Of a DNA stretch of 64,000 nucleotides, positions 23,601-33,937 are shown in pieces. Made by a program: the position numbers and the translations under genes. Below the pieces are notes generated by a model. The model searched no databases. It had not been told where the DNA came from and saw nothing but the letters and a program-made list of their open reading frames with translations. Every line of letters begins with the position of its first letter. The stretch's first letter is position 1. Where the stretch lies: contig BSBN01001482.1 in the NCBI GenBank assembly GCA_027924645.1, positions 12,666,001 to 12,730,000 of the forward strand, read 5' to 3'. The stretch is from Cunninghamia lanceolata. Its lineage: Eukaryota > Streptophyta > Pinopsida > Cupressales > Cupressaceae.

Positions 23601-25970
23601 CTAAACCTTATCCCTAAACCCTAATCCCTCAACCCTCAACCCTAATCCATCATCCCTCAACTCTAATCCCTCATCCCTAAACCCTAAATGATATCCCTAT
23701 TCCTAAACCCTCAACAGACTCGATACTATACCTTAAACTCTAATCCCTTATCCCTAAACCCTCCAACCCTATCCCTAATCCTTATACCCTCCACACTCAA
23801 CTTTAACCCTAATTCCTCGACCCTCAACCCTATCCCTAAACCCTTGACCCTCGAACCTCAACCCTCAACCCTCAACATCAAACCTTAATCCCTCAACCCT
23901 TAACTCTGATCCCTCGACCTTTAACCCTAACCCTAAACCCTAAACCCTCAACGTCAAATTCTAATCCCTCAACCCTTCACTCTAATCCCTCAACCCCCTA
24001 AACCCTCAACACTATACCTTAAACCCTAATCCCTCAACCCTAACCCTAAACCTTGTCCCTAAACCCTAATGCCTCAACCCTCAACCCTAATCTGTCATCC
24101 GTCATCCCTCAACTCTAATCCCTCATTCCTAAATCCTAAACGCTATCCCTATTCCTAGACCCTCAACAGGCTCGATACTATACCTTAAACCCTAATCCCT
24201 CTACCCTCGACACTCTTATTTAACCCTAATCCCTTGACCATTAACCCTATCCCTCAACCTCAACCCTCAACCCTTAACCCTCAACTCTCAACATTAAACC
24301 CTAATTCATCAACCCTAAACCCTAATCCCTCAAACCTAAACCCTATCCCTAAACCATCAACCCTCAACACTATACCTTAAACCCTAATCCCTCAACCCTC
24401 AACCCTAAACCTTATCCCTAAACCCTAATCCCTCAACCCTCAACCCTAATCCCTCATCCCTCAACTCTAATCCCTCATCCCTAAACCCTAAATGCTATCC
24501 CTATTCCTAAACCCTCAACAAACTCGATACTATACCTTAAACTCTAATCCCTTATCCCTAAACCCTCCAACCCTATCCCTAATCCTTACACCCTCCACAC
24601 TCTACTTTAACCCTAATCCCTTCAACCTCAACCCTATCCCTAAACCCTTGACCCTCGAACCTCAACCCTCAACCCTTGACGTCAAACCCTATTCCCTCAA
24701 CCCTTAACTCTGATCCCTCATCTCTCAACCCTAACCCTAAACCCTAAACCCTAAACCCTCAACCCTCAACGTCAAATCCTAATCCCTCAACCCTCAACGT
24801 CAAATCCTAATCCCTCAACCCTAAACCCTATCCCTAAACCCTCAACACTATACCTTAAACCCTAATCCCTCAACCCTCAACCCTAAACCTTATCCCTAAA
24901 CCCTAATCCCTCAACCCTCAACCCTAATCCCTCATCCCTCAACTCTAATCCCTCATCCCTAAACCCTAAATGCTATCCCTATTCCTACACCCTCAATAGA
25001 ATCGATACTATACCTTAAACCCTAATCCCTTATCCCTAAACCCTCAAACCCTATCCCTAATCCTTATACCCTCCACACTCTACTTTAACCGTAATTCCTC
25101 AACCCTCAACCCTATCCCTAAACCCTTGACCCTCGAACCTCAACCCTCAACCCTCAACGTCAAACCCTAATCCCTCAACCCTTAACTATGATCCCTCGAC
25201 CCTCAACACTATACCTTAAACCCTAATCCCTATCCCTCAACCCTTAACCCTTAAAACTTAAACCCTATCCCTACACCCTCAACACTTGACACTATATCTT
25301 AATCCTTAAACCCTCATCCCTAAAGCCTCAACCCTCAATCCTTAAGCCTTCAACCCTAAACCCTATCCCTAATCCCTCTACCCTCGACACTCTAACCCTA
25401 ACCTCGACATTAAATGCTAATCCGTCAACCTAAACCCTAATCCTAAACCCTCAAACCTCAACACTATACCTTAAACCCTAATCCCTCAACCCTCAACCCT
25501 AAACCTTATCCCTAAACCCTAATCCCTCAACCCTCAACCCTAATCCATCATCCCTCAACTATAATCCCTCATCCCTAATCCCTAAATGCTATCCCTATTC
25601 CTAAACCCTCAACAGACTCGATACTATACCTTAAACCCTAATCCCTTATCCCTAAATCCTCCAACCCTATCCCTAATCCTTACACCCTCCACACTCTACT
25701 TTAACCCTAATCCCTTGACCCTAAACCCTTGACCCTTGAACCTCAACCCTCAACCCTCAATGTCAAACCCTAATCCCTCAACCCTTTACTTTGATCCCTC
25801 GACCCTCAACCCTATCCCTAAACCCTAAACCGTAATCTATCATCCCTCATCCCTAAACCTTAAACGCTATCCCTATTCCTAGACCCTCAACGGGCTCGAT
25901 ACTATACCTTAAATGCTAATCCGTTATCCCTAAACCCTCCAACTCTATCCCTTATCCCTTAACCCTCATG
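20640..25970. repeat. Degenerate telomere-like satellite with ~800-bp higher-order repeat
   Basis: About 5.3 kb is built from heptamers CCCTAAA, CCCTCAA, CCCTAAT and CCCTATC, variants of the plant telomere unit read on the C-rich strand. A higher-order unit is clear: the phrase 'aaatgctatccctattccta' followed by 'ctcgatactataccttaaa' recurs at about 22078, 22893, 23687 and 24491 (periods 815, 794, 804), with half-unit relatives at about 21720, 22540, 23337 and 24145. Less regular copies occur at 20920, 21407, 24970, 25585 and 25867. Open frames inside it are repeat artefacts. Confidence 0.95.
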
Positions 25971-26008
25971 ATTAATAGCCTTGAACGTAAAAAAATTTGA
26001 GTGGGACA

Positions 26009-26125
26009 TAACGCGAGAGCGTTATAACGCGCTCGCGTTATGTCAAACATGACAAAAGACAAACTTGCGGGAAAGAAAAATGCAAGGCAAAACATAACGC
26101 GAGCGCATTATAACGCGCTCGCATT
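26009..26125. repeat. CpG-rich palindrome clusters, right subterminal of copy B
   Basis: Two clusters, at about 26009-26042 and 26093-26127, carry ATAACGCGAGAGCGTTATAA, CGCGCTCGCGTTAT and ATAACGCGAGCGCATTATAA. They are separated by 'gtcaaacatgacaaa', an arrangement also found in copy D at 49603-49712. Confidence 0.85.
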
Positions 26126-26127
26126 AT

Positions 26128-26982
26128 TTCTTGCTTTGGGAATCCCAAGCCTCGGGCTTGGGATTTGCTTTGGATTTCCAACCCAAAGGCTTGGAGTGCC
26201 TTATGAACAGTCATAGACATGTTTTTCTATATTCTTCAAATTTTCACATAATTTCGTTCGTGCTAACCCTCAGATTTGCACGTGTTTCAAGGTTGAACAA
26301 ATCGAACATGTGGGTAATGTTAGGCTTTCTCTTAGTTATTTAATGATGTGATTGTTTTCACATTTTAACAATGTTAAGCCTTTCATCATTAATTTCTTTT
26401 GTTTGTGTGTCCGTTTTTAGGCAAAAACCACTGTTTGGTCTTTTTTTCATTGTAAAATAACTATTCATTCAAATTTCAAAAAAATTACATATTTAGAAAC
26501 TAGACTCCATTCTACAAATATTAAAAAAATAAAAAAATGATTTTCAATTAGTTTTCAAAATTTATAGGGGTAGCACGGCCAAAATTATGTTTTTTAGGAT
26601 GTGTCCACTTTAAAAATTAGTAAAAAATCAAATATTCATCAAAAAATTATTAGAAAAATCAGGCATAAACTACATGCTATTAGCTAATTTTTCACTGAAG
26701 CGATTTTTAAAATACCAAAAAAAAGTTGACTTTTTGAGGGAGCCACAAAACATGCTATGTTATGTTTTTTTGACAGAAACAACACCAATTTCTATGGCTC
26801 CCTCTTTTGAACCCCTTAATCTATGCCATTTTCAAAACAAAATAGTAGTTTAGAAAGTAGACTTGGAGCACTACGAACATTGTTTTGGTTGCATCTCCAA
26901 ATTTTGAGTGTAACTATGCTCAATTTCTCATCCAAGGCCAGTATTTCCTGATTTCAAAAAAAAAAGTGGCCACTTAAGACCC
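26128..26982. other. Right subterminal region of copy B, conserved with copy D
   Basis: It contains an inverted repeat (GGGAATCCCAAGCCTCGGGC / AAGCCTCGGGCTTGGGATTT around 26135-26167). This is followed by 'gtgctaaccctcagatttgc', 'ggctttctcttagttattta' and, close to the end, 'tgtaactatgctcaatttct'. The same order occurs in copy D (49725-50134), which lacks about 450 bp corresponding to 26460-26900. No gene is seen. A perfect 12-bp palindrome AAGTGGCCACTT lies just inside the right TIR, near 26965. Confidence 0.75.
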
Positions 26983-27014
26983 CTTTTTGGCCCCCCATCT
27001 TCTTGCACTTACCC
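26983..27014 (-). repeat. Right terminal inverted repeat of copy B
   Basis: Ends CATCTTCTTGCACTTACCC. Its reverse complement is identical over 32 bp to 8122-8153. The 4-bp duplication AGAG follows at 27015-27018. Confidence 0.95.
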
Positions 27015-27018
27015 AGAG

Positions 27019-28304
27019 GTCTCCTGGCCAATTCCATCCACAACTGGGACAAATTGGGAACAAAATTATCTCAACATTTTGAAGACAAGAGTGACCACCT
27101 ATCACTAATGGAGCAGCTAGCTACAATCAAGAGAGCTCCCCATGAATATATGGTGGATTTTAATTACAGATTCCAAAAGACATGGGACAAAATCCCATTG
27201 TTGGTAAAACCCTCCCCGAATACGACATTCATTTACTATTTGAAATCTTTGAATCCTGACATTACTGTCATGATTCAATCCATGGGAGGAAATGTGCTAC
27301 CAGATGCATATGTCATAGCAATCAGGGTAGAAAATTACCTGATTTGGGCTGGAAAGATTGCTCTAAGGCCACTAATGCCCTTATTTCTAGAGGCTCCTGT
27401 CATTCATCTTTCTATGGCTCTAATTCCTACAACAGTCACTCCTGCAACCTCTTCAATGACGCCCTCAAACGAATTGCATGAGGTCAAGACTTTGTTGCAA
27501 AGCTTTAGCAATGAGTTGGTGGTACAAGCACAACCCAACAAGCCATATCAACCATTCAATCAAAATTATCAACAAGGTAGACCATCATATCAGGGTAATG
27601 TGCAAAGGCCAAATCAGCCTAGTTACATCAGACCATTGAATGATGTACATCCTAATGCTGCTAGTACATTCGGGCCTCTTATGCCCATATAGAATAAATT
27701 GGCTTAGGATAACGATTGGTGTTATCCTTGAAATCAGCCACATGACCAGAATTTGTGCCAAAATGGATAATTCAGTCAAGCTTTGATAGTGCAAAGCTAG
27801 CGAATGAATTTAGAACAACAAGTCAGCTCTAGTCAAGAGATGGTGGGAGGACAGGAACAAATGCAAAACAATTCTACTTTGATGAATTGGACACAATATG
27901 ATTTTTGTGGTGTCAATCAGGGCACATGCCTAATAGCATACAACACAAGGACCAAAAGAAGGGCCACTAAACATGTCTTAGTACCTACAGTTGGCTAGTA
28001 GGAATCCTCTTCTCATATACCCCACACAACTGCAAGTGGAGTGACAACTAGGACTCCTTCAAAACAAACAGATCAGACTATGGGTAAGGCAATTTCAGTG
28101 CCAAAACAATAGCCCCAGACTAGTCAACAACACAAAGTTGACATTGTGGTCATAAAGGTATCCAAGAAGGTTAGTCAGATTCCCTTCAACATAGTTGATC
28201 AGATGAAGAAGACTAACCTGAATGTCACTATGTGGGATGCCCTGTTAATCCCAGTTTAGAGAGATTTACTTTAGGAAGCCCTAACAAGATTCAGTCAACC
28301 TATT
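27019..28304 (+). pseudogene. Gypsy-1 gag, C-terminal part and gag-pol junction
   Basis: Continues the gag interrupted at 8121: LLANSIHNWDKLGTKLSQHF, then MEQLATIKRAPHEYMVDFNY and RFQKTWDKIP, the usual plant gag retrotransposon domain. An intact stretch runs to 27690; afterwards a Gln/Asn/Pro-rich region is broken by several TAG stops. No clear zinc knuckle remains. The section 27693-28304 is decayed sequence leading to the protease. Confidence 0.8.
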
Positions 28305-28928
28305 GTGGAGACAACAAAGGAAAGGACAGCCACCCTAGCAAACATGTACCAACCCAAGGAGGAAGCAAGAAAAAACAAAACCAGTAAGCCCCCTCCATTC
28401 TATATTTCCCTAATCATCAATTTATTGCATAATTGTACAATAGATTTTGGGGAAGGTACATCTGTTATGCCTAAAAACATAGCTCATAAATTAGGCATTG
28501 AATATGAGCCTGTGAGTAAGGGGGTAGTGCAATTAGATGGTATTGTTGTTAAGACAGTAGGTGTTATTAAATATTTAAAGCTCACCCTACATGCATGCCC
28601 TGGCTGCTCTGTTTCACAAGATATCTCAGTCATAGACCTCCCTACATATTTTGGCATATGCCTATCTAGGGACTTCACTGCCAAAATAGGTGGGTACCTA
28701 TCTTCTGATTGGTCCCATATGTTATTTAGAAGTAGATATGGCACTAAGGTGATCGTTAAGGCTGGGCCTATTGCTAATGATCATATAGAGCCTTATACAC
28801 CCATTCCCCTAGACATGAACTACACAATCCATGAGTTGGAGGAAGATGACAATAGTAGGCATGAGGCTGCAACACCTATGGAGGAAATACCTGATATATT
28901 AATTGATGAGTGGGCAAACTATTTTTAG
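28305..28928 (+). pseudogene. Gypsy-1 aspartic protease region
   Basis: About 207 residues. The centre reads NCTIDFGEGTSVMPKNIAHKL, matching the retropepsin D-S/T-G-A-S..N(V)MP block of Tat-type elements, but the active-site DSGA has become DFGEG, so the enzyme would be dead. Downstream VVQLDGIVVKTVGVIKYLKL and DISVIDLPTYFGICLSRDF match the V-x-D...Y-x-ILLGR.W part of the family. It ends in a TAG. Confidence 0.75.
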
Positions 28929-28961
28929 TTTGGCATTCCTAAACATATAGAGGAAACAAGG

Positions 28962-29395
28962 TTGGGTACTTATTGTATCCATGAAGAGGATGCCACCATC
29001 CCTAATCTTGAAAAGGCAGCATCAGATCCAAAAGGGATATGGCAGATGTATTTTGATGGCTCCAGAAGCAAAAATGGAGCGAGTGTTGGGGTTGTGTTAA
29101 TTTCACCCCAGAAAGAAAGTTATTTCTCTACTTTCATATTATAGTTCAGTTGTACCAATAATGTGGCTGAGTATGAAGCCTTGATTTAGGGTATACAACT
29201 AGCACAAAAGAGAGGAATAAAAGTTTTACAAGCATTTGGTGACAGTGATCTTTTGTTCACCAAATCAAATCACAAAGTGTCTCAAAAAATGACTTGCTCA
29301 AGTCATACAAGCATAGAGTCTAGTACCTGATTGATGACTTTAATGCCTTCAATATCTAAGTAGTGCTAAAATAAAGGAACAAGGATGTTGATAGG
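28962..29395 (+). pseudogene. Extra RNase H-like domain of gypsy-1, upstream of RT
   Basis: GIWQMYFDGSRSKNGASVGV, then FSCTNNVAEYEALI, GIQLAQKRGIKVLQAFGDSD and LLFTKS. The acidic positions (D in YFDGS, E in AEYEAL, D in GDSDL) match the second, archaeal-type RNase H known in the Tat lineage of Ty3/gypsy. Stops lie after FIL and ALI. It lies between protease and reverse transcriptase, whereas the textbook place for this extra domain is after the first RNase H. It could be a real order variant or the result of rearrangement. Confidence 0.7.
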
Positions 29396-31020
29396 ATGGC
29401 TACAATTGGTGCCCAATTTGACATTCCCCAAAATGTCAAACAAAATTTAGATCAGCATGTAAGGATTGTTGTCAGACCTGTTGTGCCTAACAATGTGACA
29501 AGCTGGCAAGTGTTTGAAAATGACCAGCAAATTATAAATTTCTTAGAAGATGAGGTAGAGTTTGCTGCCAAAAATCAGTCAGTATTGCAAGAGTAATATG
29601 GTGACCAAGTGATCCATTTGAAGACCAATAAGTTGCCTACAGGACCGATCACTTTGGAGAGCATATTTGGTGTTGATGATCAACCTAAGAAATAAAAAAT
29701 AAACATGAAAGTCAAAAAAGAGGATCATGAAGAGGTAGAGATTGTACAAGGCCAATTTCTAAAACATGGCAAGGTATGTGATCAAGCTAAGAGGCAAGGT
29801 TTTATTGAACTTTGTAATGAATTTGATGATGTGATAGCTTGGGATTATAGGGATCTGAAATGCTTTGACCCTGGTTTAGTCCAACATACCATTGATCTAG
29901 ACCCCAATGCAAAACTTGTCCACTAGAAACAAAGGTCGGTCAATCCCAAAATAGAGCCATTAATTTGAAAAGAGCTATCTAAACTCATAGAGGCTAAAAT
30001 CTTTTATCCCATCAATCATTCCTCTTGGGTAGCTAACTTAGTTCCAGTTAGGAAGAAAAATGGGGAAATCAGACTATGTGCGAACTTTACAGACCTGAGT
30101 AAGGCCTCTCTTAAAGACCACTATCCAGTCGCTCCCATTGAGCAAATCCTCCAAATAGTAGTAGAAGATGAAAGGTTTTCACTCCTAGATGACTACTCAG
30201 GCTACAATCAGATTTCTGTAAAAAGAATCAGACCAATATAAAATAGATTTTACCACCAAGTGGGGTACTTTGGCTTATCAAAAAATGCCGTTTGGGTTGA
30301 CCAATGTTGGGGCAAATTTCAAAGAGAAATGGATTTGGCCTTTAAAGGCCTAATCAATGATATTATTTTAGTGTATCTCGATGATTTGACTGTGTATTCC
30401 AAGCATGTAGTTGACCACTTGGGTCATTTGAGAAAAGTCTTTGAGAGATGCAGGGAATATGGAATGTCATTGAATCAAAAAAAAATTGTATTTGCTGTCT
30501 CATAAGGCAAGTTGTTGGGGCACGTGGTTTCAAAGGAAGGATTGGCCATTGATCCTGAAAGAACCAGTGCCATTCTACTTCTTCCCCTTCCTAGTCACAA
30601 GAAAGGCATGCAGAGCTTCTTGGGGAAGATCAACTTTGTGAGGAGTTCCATACCTAATTTTGCTTCAATAGTAAAGCCCCTCACTGTTATGCTTAAAAAG
30701 AACGTTGCCTTCACATGGTCAAGGGAAGGCAGAGACAATTTTGAAGCTATCAAGTAGGCCATTGCACAAGCTCCAATGATGATAAACCCAAGTTATGAGA
30801 AGGATTTTATCCTTTATGCCTTTGGAGGCAAGGAGGGTATATCAGCAGTCCTAACACAATAGAATGAAGAATATTTGGAACAGCCAATTGCTTTCTTCAA
30901 CTAGCCTCTCAAAGAATATGAGCTGAATTATGATTTTATTGAGAAGTAAGTGTTTGTTGTGGTAAAAGCACTAAATTTTTTAGGAATATGCTTTAAAACA
31001 GCAAGATATAATGAATGGTG
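29396..31020 (+). pseudogene. Gypsy-1 reverse transcriptase and RNase H
   Basis: After a spacer (29396-29704), 29705 onward shows the N-terminal part of RT (FIELCNEFDDVIAWDYRDL, then IDLDPNAKLVH). This is followed through stops by ELSKLIEAKIFYPINHSSWV, NLVPVRKKNGEIRLCANFTD and SLLDDYSGYNQI. The active-site segment reads NDIILVYLDDLTVYSKH (about 30360-30405), so the YLDD box survives. RNase H follows from 30512 (LGHVVSKEGLAIDPERTSAI, FLGKINFVRSSIPNFA, then FILYAFGGKEGISAVL, where the first catalytic Asp of the usual 'DAS' is lost). Several TAG stops and frame changes. Confidence 0.85.
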
Positions 31021-32498
31021 AACCACCCTGGCATTAAAGAGTTTCTTTTGAGCAAAGATGTCAATGAAAAAAGGGTTGGGTGGATCACAAAGGTGATGGA
31101 ATATGATGTCAACATCAACATCACCAAGTTGGTGTGAGGCAAAGGCTTGTATGAGCAGATGGCCGTAGGTTTTGAGGCTAGAAATGACGTTGTTTGTGTC
31201 TAAGGGCAGACACAAATAGCTGGTCCCAATGCTTCAACTGATTGGTATCATGACATGGTCACATTTCTACAATCAGGAAGATGCCCAGATGGATTAGATC
31301 AAGATAGAAGAAGGTATTTCTAGCTTCAATCCATCCCCTATGTTCTTGTTTATGGTGTCTTGTTTAGGAAAGACATCAATGAAGTTCTTCTTAGATGCAT
31401 TGCACAAGATCAGACCTTTAGGACCGTATTAGAAGAATTTCATAATGGCCCTATTGGTGGCCATTATTCTCCAAGAACAACTATTGTCAATATCATGAGG
31501 GTTGGTTATTACTAGCCTAATTTTTTTAGAGATGCCCATAGATGGGTAAGAAGCTACAAAGAATGTGCATTTGCATTATTTGTAGGAAAACAAAGGTTGG
31601 TTTCCTTCCTCTGCACCCAATTCAGACCGATGAGGCATTTGCCTAATGGGGCTTGGACTTCATTAGGGTGATTAACCCACCTTCCAGTGTTAGCCACAAA
31701 TGGATTTTAATAGCCACTGAATATTTTACGAGGTGGACAGAGGCAATTGCACCAAAGGATGCCACATAGGCCTCCATTCTAAATTTTCTAGAGGGGATAG
31801 TTACTAGGTTTGGTGTTCCATTCACTATTATTTCTGACAATGCTAAGGCCTTTGTAGGCACAAAAATTAGTGAATGGGAACTCAACTATGGAATTTACTT
31901 GGAGACTTCATCCAATTACTACCCCTAAGGAAATGGCCTGGTTGAATCCACAAGCAAAAACCTAAAAAGGATCATCAAGAGGACAGTAGATGATAATTAG
32001 AGAACTTGGCATTCCAAGTTGATGACAACTCTTTGGGCTAATAGAATTACTCCCAAGAGGGCCATTGGCAATTCACCCTTCATACTAGTATATGGAAAGA
32101 AAGCAAGAATTCCATTATCATTAGAGTTTCCTTCCCTTGAGCTGGCCCAATAGTTGGAATTGCAAGAAAATGATCTTATGACAGTCATGTTGGCTGAGTT
32201 GATGGAGCTTGAAGAGAAAAGAGATGCTGCCATGAAGACACTTGAGGCTCACCAAGATCAGGTAAAGAGAACTTTTAATAGAAAATCAATTGATAGAACA
32301 TTTAGTGAGGGAGATTTAGTGTTGAAATGGGATGCAGACAAAGCTAAAGTTGGGAGACATTCAAAATTTGATGTCATGTGGAGTGGCCCTTATATTATTA
32401 CCAGTTGCAAACAAGCCAATGCATTTCAACTTTCCAAGCCGAATGGAGAGGTTATGCCAATCTCAATCCATGGGATTCATCTCAAACCTTTCTTTTAG
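31021..32498 (+). pseudogene. Gypsy-1 integrase and C-terminus
   Basis: From about 31390 the H2C2 zinc-binding part (FHNGPIGGHYSPRTTI, then a Cys pair near 31560 now partly lost) leads into the core: WGLDFIRVINPP, KWILIATEYFTRWTEAIAPK, FGVPFTIISDNAKAFVGTKI, and a decayed NGLVESTSKNLKRIIKRTVD. The D,D,E triad is recognisable. The last 114 codons (32154-32498) are intact: EEKRDAAMKTLEAHQDQVKR, then FSEGDLVLKWDADKAKVGRH and WSGPYIITSCK, the usual gypsy integrase tail. Confidence 0.85.
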
Positions 32499-32755
32499 CA
32501 TGGTTGTGGGATTTTGTAAATATGTTAGGTGTTTCCTTTCAATAAGTGCTTATGCACATGCATCATTATTATTAGGAGATTGTTTACCTTGTTTGTTTTG
32601 CCTTGTCTCATTTCTCAGAGGCAGTGTCTAGTTTTGTGTTAGTCTGGCCAACCCCTATTCTTGTTGTTATGCCCTTTGACTCTGTGCCCAATGGATTGAT
32701 AAGGCCTCAGGATCCCAATGTTTAGCAAGCAAACACCCCTGCATAGTCACCAAAA
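32499..32755 (+). other. Gypsy-1 3' non-coding region before the LTR
   Basis: Runs from the integrase stop to the 3' LTR. A purine-rich primer tract is expected directly before 32756, but the bases there (gtcaccaaaa) are a poor one, so the tract may have decayed. Confidence 0.4.
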
Positions 32756-33937
32756 TGTTATCCTATTTTGCCTTTTGGCCAAATAGCCTAAAGATCCACG
32801 AGATCCTAGTATTTTCACCCTTTGAAATGCAAGAGAAAAACTACCCAAATTGACTAAGTCCCAAAAATCCTAAGTTTGCCTTGTGTTTTCAAGGTTTTCA
32901 AAGTTTTAGAGTTTAGATTTCTACCCATCACCCTTCCATCATAATCAGCTCTGAACTTCACTTTGTCCCTCTACAATATCTCTAAGTGTTCTGGGTGCCA
33001 GACTTTGGGGTTTCTCTCTTCTATGTTCTCTTTTAGAAGGCCGAAGGCTGGAGGTCTTCTTGCTGAAGCCCACCAAGTAAAACATTTATGTATGTCGGAG
33101 GTCAGAGTTTGGGCTTCTTGCTTTCTACCTTCTTCATAAAAGGCATAAGGTGGAAGGCCCAATGCCTGACCCCCGATGGGTATTATTTTCTAAGGCATTC
33201 TGCCATTCTGCAGGGGTTATTTTATTAAAGAAAAAGTGATGGCAGAACTACGGGATGAGGCAGGTGGTAGGTTTTTGATAGCTCAGCATTCAGGGAGCCC
33301 AAGGAGGGCCACGTGGCATATTTTGGTTGCTTTCTGCCATTCCACAGAGATTACTTCATTAAGGCAAAAGGTAGTTGTGAGACTGCGGAAAGCTGCCGAG
33401 TGGTAGTGACGTCATCCTCAGGATGGAAGGATCAGGACCTGAGTTACACTTCTTTCCATTCAAATATTTCTAAGTGTTTCAAGGAGTTGGACTTTAGGCT
33501 TTTCCTCTTCCCTCTTCCTTTCTTTGGGAGGAGGAAAGTTGAAGGCCTGAACCCCGAACTCCGCTAAAACTTTCAAAAAGCAGCTAATTCCTTATACTTA
33601 TGGGGCTCAGAGTTTCCTTCTTCTTCCTTCTCTGGGAAGACGTAGGTCGACAGACTCAAGGTCTGAACTCTGCCTATTCTAGTCTCCTAAGGCATACATG
33701 GGTAGGGTCGGGGCTTCTCTCCTTCCTCTTTCAGATATTGTAAGTTAAAAGGTGGAAGACCTGAGCTCTGAAGTCTGATATGTCAGAGCCTGACCTTTTT
33801 CTTCCAGATCTATTTTCCATTGTTCCAAACATGACGAGATTGCTCAGCGACCCTCCTGGTCACCATTAATGCTTCTTTAGAGCCTGATTTCTTGTGGAAG
33901 GTGGATTTGTAATCCCCCTATTCCACTGTTACTCATT

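Larger units (their letters stand above)
8122..27014 (+). mobile_element. Copy B: 18.9 kb TIR DNA transposon
   Basis: An 18,893-bp unit is bounded by perfect 32-bp terminal inverted repeats and a 4-bp target duplication, inserted in gypsy-1 gag. From left to right it holds a CpG-rich palindrome cluster, a plus-strand seven-exon accessory gene (8438-10531), about 3.5 kb rich in GGCGC motifs, a 357-bp tandem array, a minus-strand transposase-like gene (19722-16627), a second palindrome pair, about 5.3 kb of telomere-like satellite, a third palindrome cluster and a right subterminal region shared with copy D. The transposase gene is broken, so this copy is probably immobile on its own. I cannot place it in a named superfamily: 4-bp duplications do not fit hAT, Mutator, CACTA, PIF/Harbinger or Tc1/mariner. 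Confidence 0.9.

Noticed and set aside
22079..24707. Four open frames of 66-71 codons (Leu, Asn, Pro-rich) repeated every 800 bp
   Set aside because: They are the telomere-like heptamer read in one frame; the repeat explains both the openness and the composition.
20640..25970. True chromosome end or a telomere fusion site
   Set aside because: The heptamers are highly degenerate, organised in a long higher-order unit, and enclosed by an element with intact TIRs and target duplication.
20467..26125. Possible CRISPR-like arrangement of short palindromic repeats
   Set aside because: Palindromes are few, irregularly spaced and tied to transposon ends; the array between them is a heptamer satellite, and the sequence is a plant genome.
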